Below are positions 5,325 through 5,765 of a stretch of DNA of 5,765 nucleotides, piece after piece. The notes below the pieces were generated by a model that did not search any database, was not told the origin of the DNA, and saw only the letters and a list, made by a program, of their open reading frames with translations. The DNA comes from JAJFUG01 sp964386505. Lineage in GTDB: Bacteria > Gemmatimonadota > Glassbacteria > GWA2-58-10. The translations under genes were made by a program, and so were the position numbers. Location: positions 1 to 5,765 of the forward strand of contig CAYLSM010000255.1 in assembly GCA_964386505.1 (NCBI GenBank), written 5' to 3'. Every line of letters starts with the position of its first letter. The stretch's first letter is position 1.

Positions 5325-5765
5325 ATGCAGAACCGCAGAGTGATAATCACCCGCCGCGGGGGACCGGAGGTCCTGAAAGTGGTGCAGGAGGATGTTCCTC
5401 AGCCTGCTCAAGGCCAGGTGCGGGTGCACGTGGAGGCCGCGGGCGTGGCTTTCGCCGACCTGATGATGCGCGAGGGGCAGTACCCGGGAGCCCTGCCTTT
5501 CCCGTTCAGCCCGGGCTATGACATCGTGGGACGGGTGGAGGGCCTGGGTGTAGGAGTGGAGGGGCTGACAGAGGGCCAGCGCGTGGCCGCGCTCACAGTG
5601 CGCGGCGGATATGCCGACTATATCTGTCTGAGCGCCGCCGACCTGGTGCCTGTGCCGGAGGGCCTCGATCCGGCCGAGGCGGTGAGCCTGGTGCTCAACT
5701 ACCTGACCGCCTGGCAGATGCTGCACAGGGTGGCGCGGGTCGAACCGGGCGACAACGTGCTGGTG
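5325..5765 (+). CDS. Zinc-free MDR-family quinone oxidoreductase, N-terminal part
   Basis: The gene is open at the right edge; 147 codons are visible of an expected 320-340. GGGAGG at 5313-5318, six bases before the ATG, sets the start. The N-terminal half of the medium-chain dehydrogenase/reductase fold is clear: ITRRGGPEVLKV at 8-19, VEAAGVAFADLMMREGQYP at 36-54, PFSPGYDIVGRVEGLG at 60-75, GQRVAAL at 84-90 and NYLTAWQML at 125-133. The visible part ends at PGDNVLV, just before the expected NAD(P)-binding glycine motif. The cysteine and GHE residues that bind catalytic zinc in alcohol dehydrogenases are absent, which places it with NADPH:quinone oxidoreductases and related enoyl reductases or zeta-crystallins. 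Such enzymes reduce quinones or alkenals in the cytoplasm. Divergent pairing with a thiol/persulfide reductase hints at a detoxification or redox-stress role, but that is inference. Confidence 0.85.
   Translation, partial: MQNRRVIITRRGGPEVLKVVQEDVPQPAQGQVRVHVEAAGVAFADLMMREGQYPGALPFPFSPGYDIVGRVEGLGVGVEGLTEGQRVAALTVRGGYADYICLSAADLVPVPEGLDPAEAVSLVLNYLTAWQMLHRVARVEPGDNVLV

Noticed and set aside
5277..5726. Open frame of 149 codons on the minus strand at the right end
   Set aside because: It is antisense to the quinone oxidoreductase, whose motifs and ribosome binding site are clear, and it would run through the divergent promoter region.

Overview
The window is a GC-rich, gene-dense bacterial chromosomal segment. 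A lipobox lipoprotein and a twin-arginine (Tat) signal peptide suggest an envelope with active lipoprotein and Tat export. A GH123/DUF4091-type lipoprotein, a ROK protein and a coenzyme A disulfide reductase-rhodanese fusion suggest a heterotroph that degrades glycans and has active thiol/sulfane-sulfur chemistry. The style fits the Fibrobacterota-Chlorobiota-Bacteroidota/Gemmatimonadota-like or related candidate phyla, but no marker gene is present, so this is a low-confidence inference.

Left part (1-3374, plus strand): four genes run in the same direction with gaps of 33 to 59 bases, so they could be co-transcribed. In order they are the C-terminal end of a ROK-family sugar kinase or repressor (cut by the left edge), a 204-residue nucleotidyltransferase-fold protein of unknown role, a 526-residue lipoprotein with the GH123-like/DUF4091 architecture, and a 217-residue protein with a Tat signal and a TudS-related (DUF523-like) putative desulfidase domain. 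All three complete genes have a Shine-Dalgarno sequence and no obvious internal promoter or terminator was seen.

Middle (3375-3493): a convergent intergenic region holding a perfect 23-bp-arm hairpin with A7 and T7 tracts, which should act as a terminator in both directions.

Right part (3494-5765): a 549-residue FAD-dependent CoA-disulfide/persulfide reductase with a C-terminal rhodanese domain lies on the minus strand. It is divergent from the first 147 codons of a zinc-free MDR quinone oxidoreductase on the plus strand, which is cut by the right edge. The AT-richer 181-base gap between them carries one convincing sigma70-like promoter for each direction, and a 9-bp-arm inverted repeat spans the -35 and -10 boxes of the quinone oxidoreductase promoter. 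This looks like a redox- or thiol-stress-responsive divergent pair.

No tRNA, rRNA, CRISPR array, insertion sequence or phage gene was seen. The least ordinary content is the exported TudS-like protein next to a glycosidase-like lipoprotein, the nucleotidyltransferase-like orphan, and the symmetric divergent control region.
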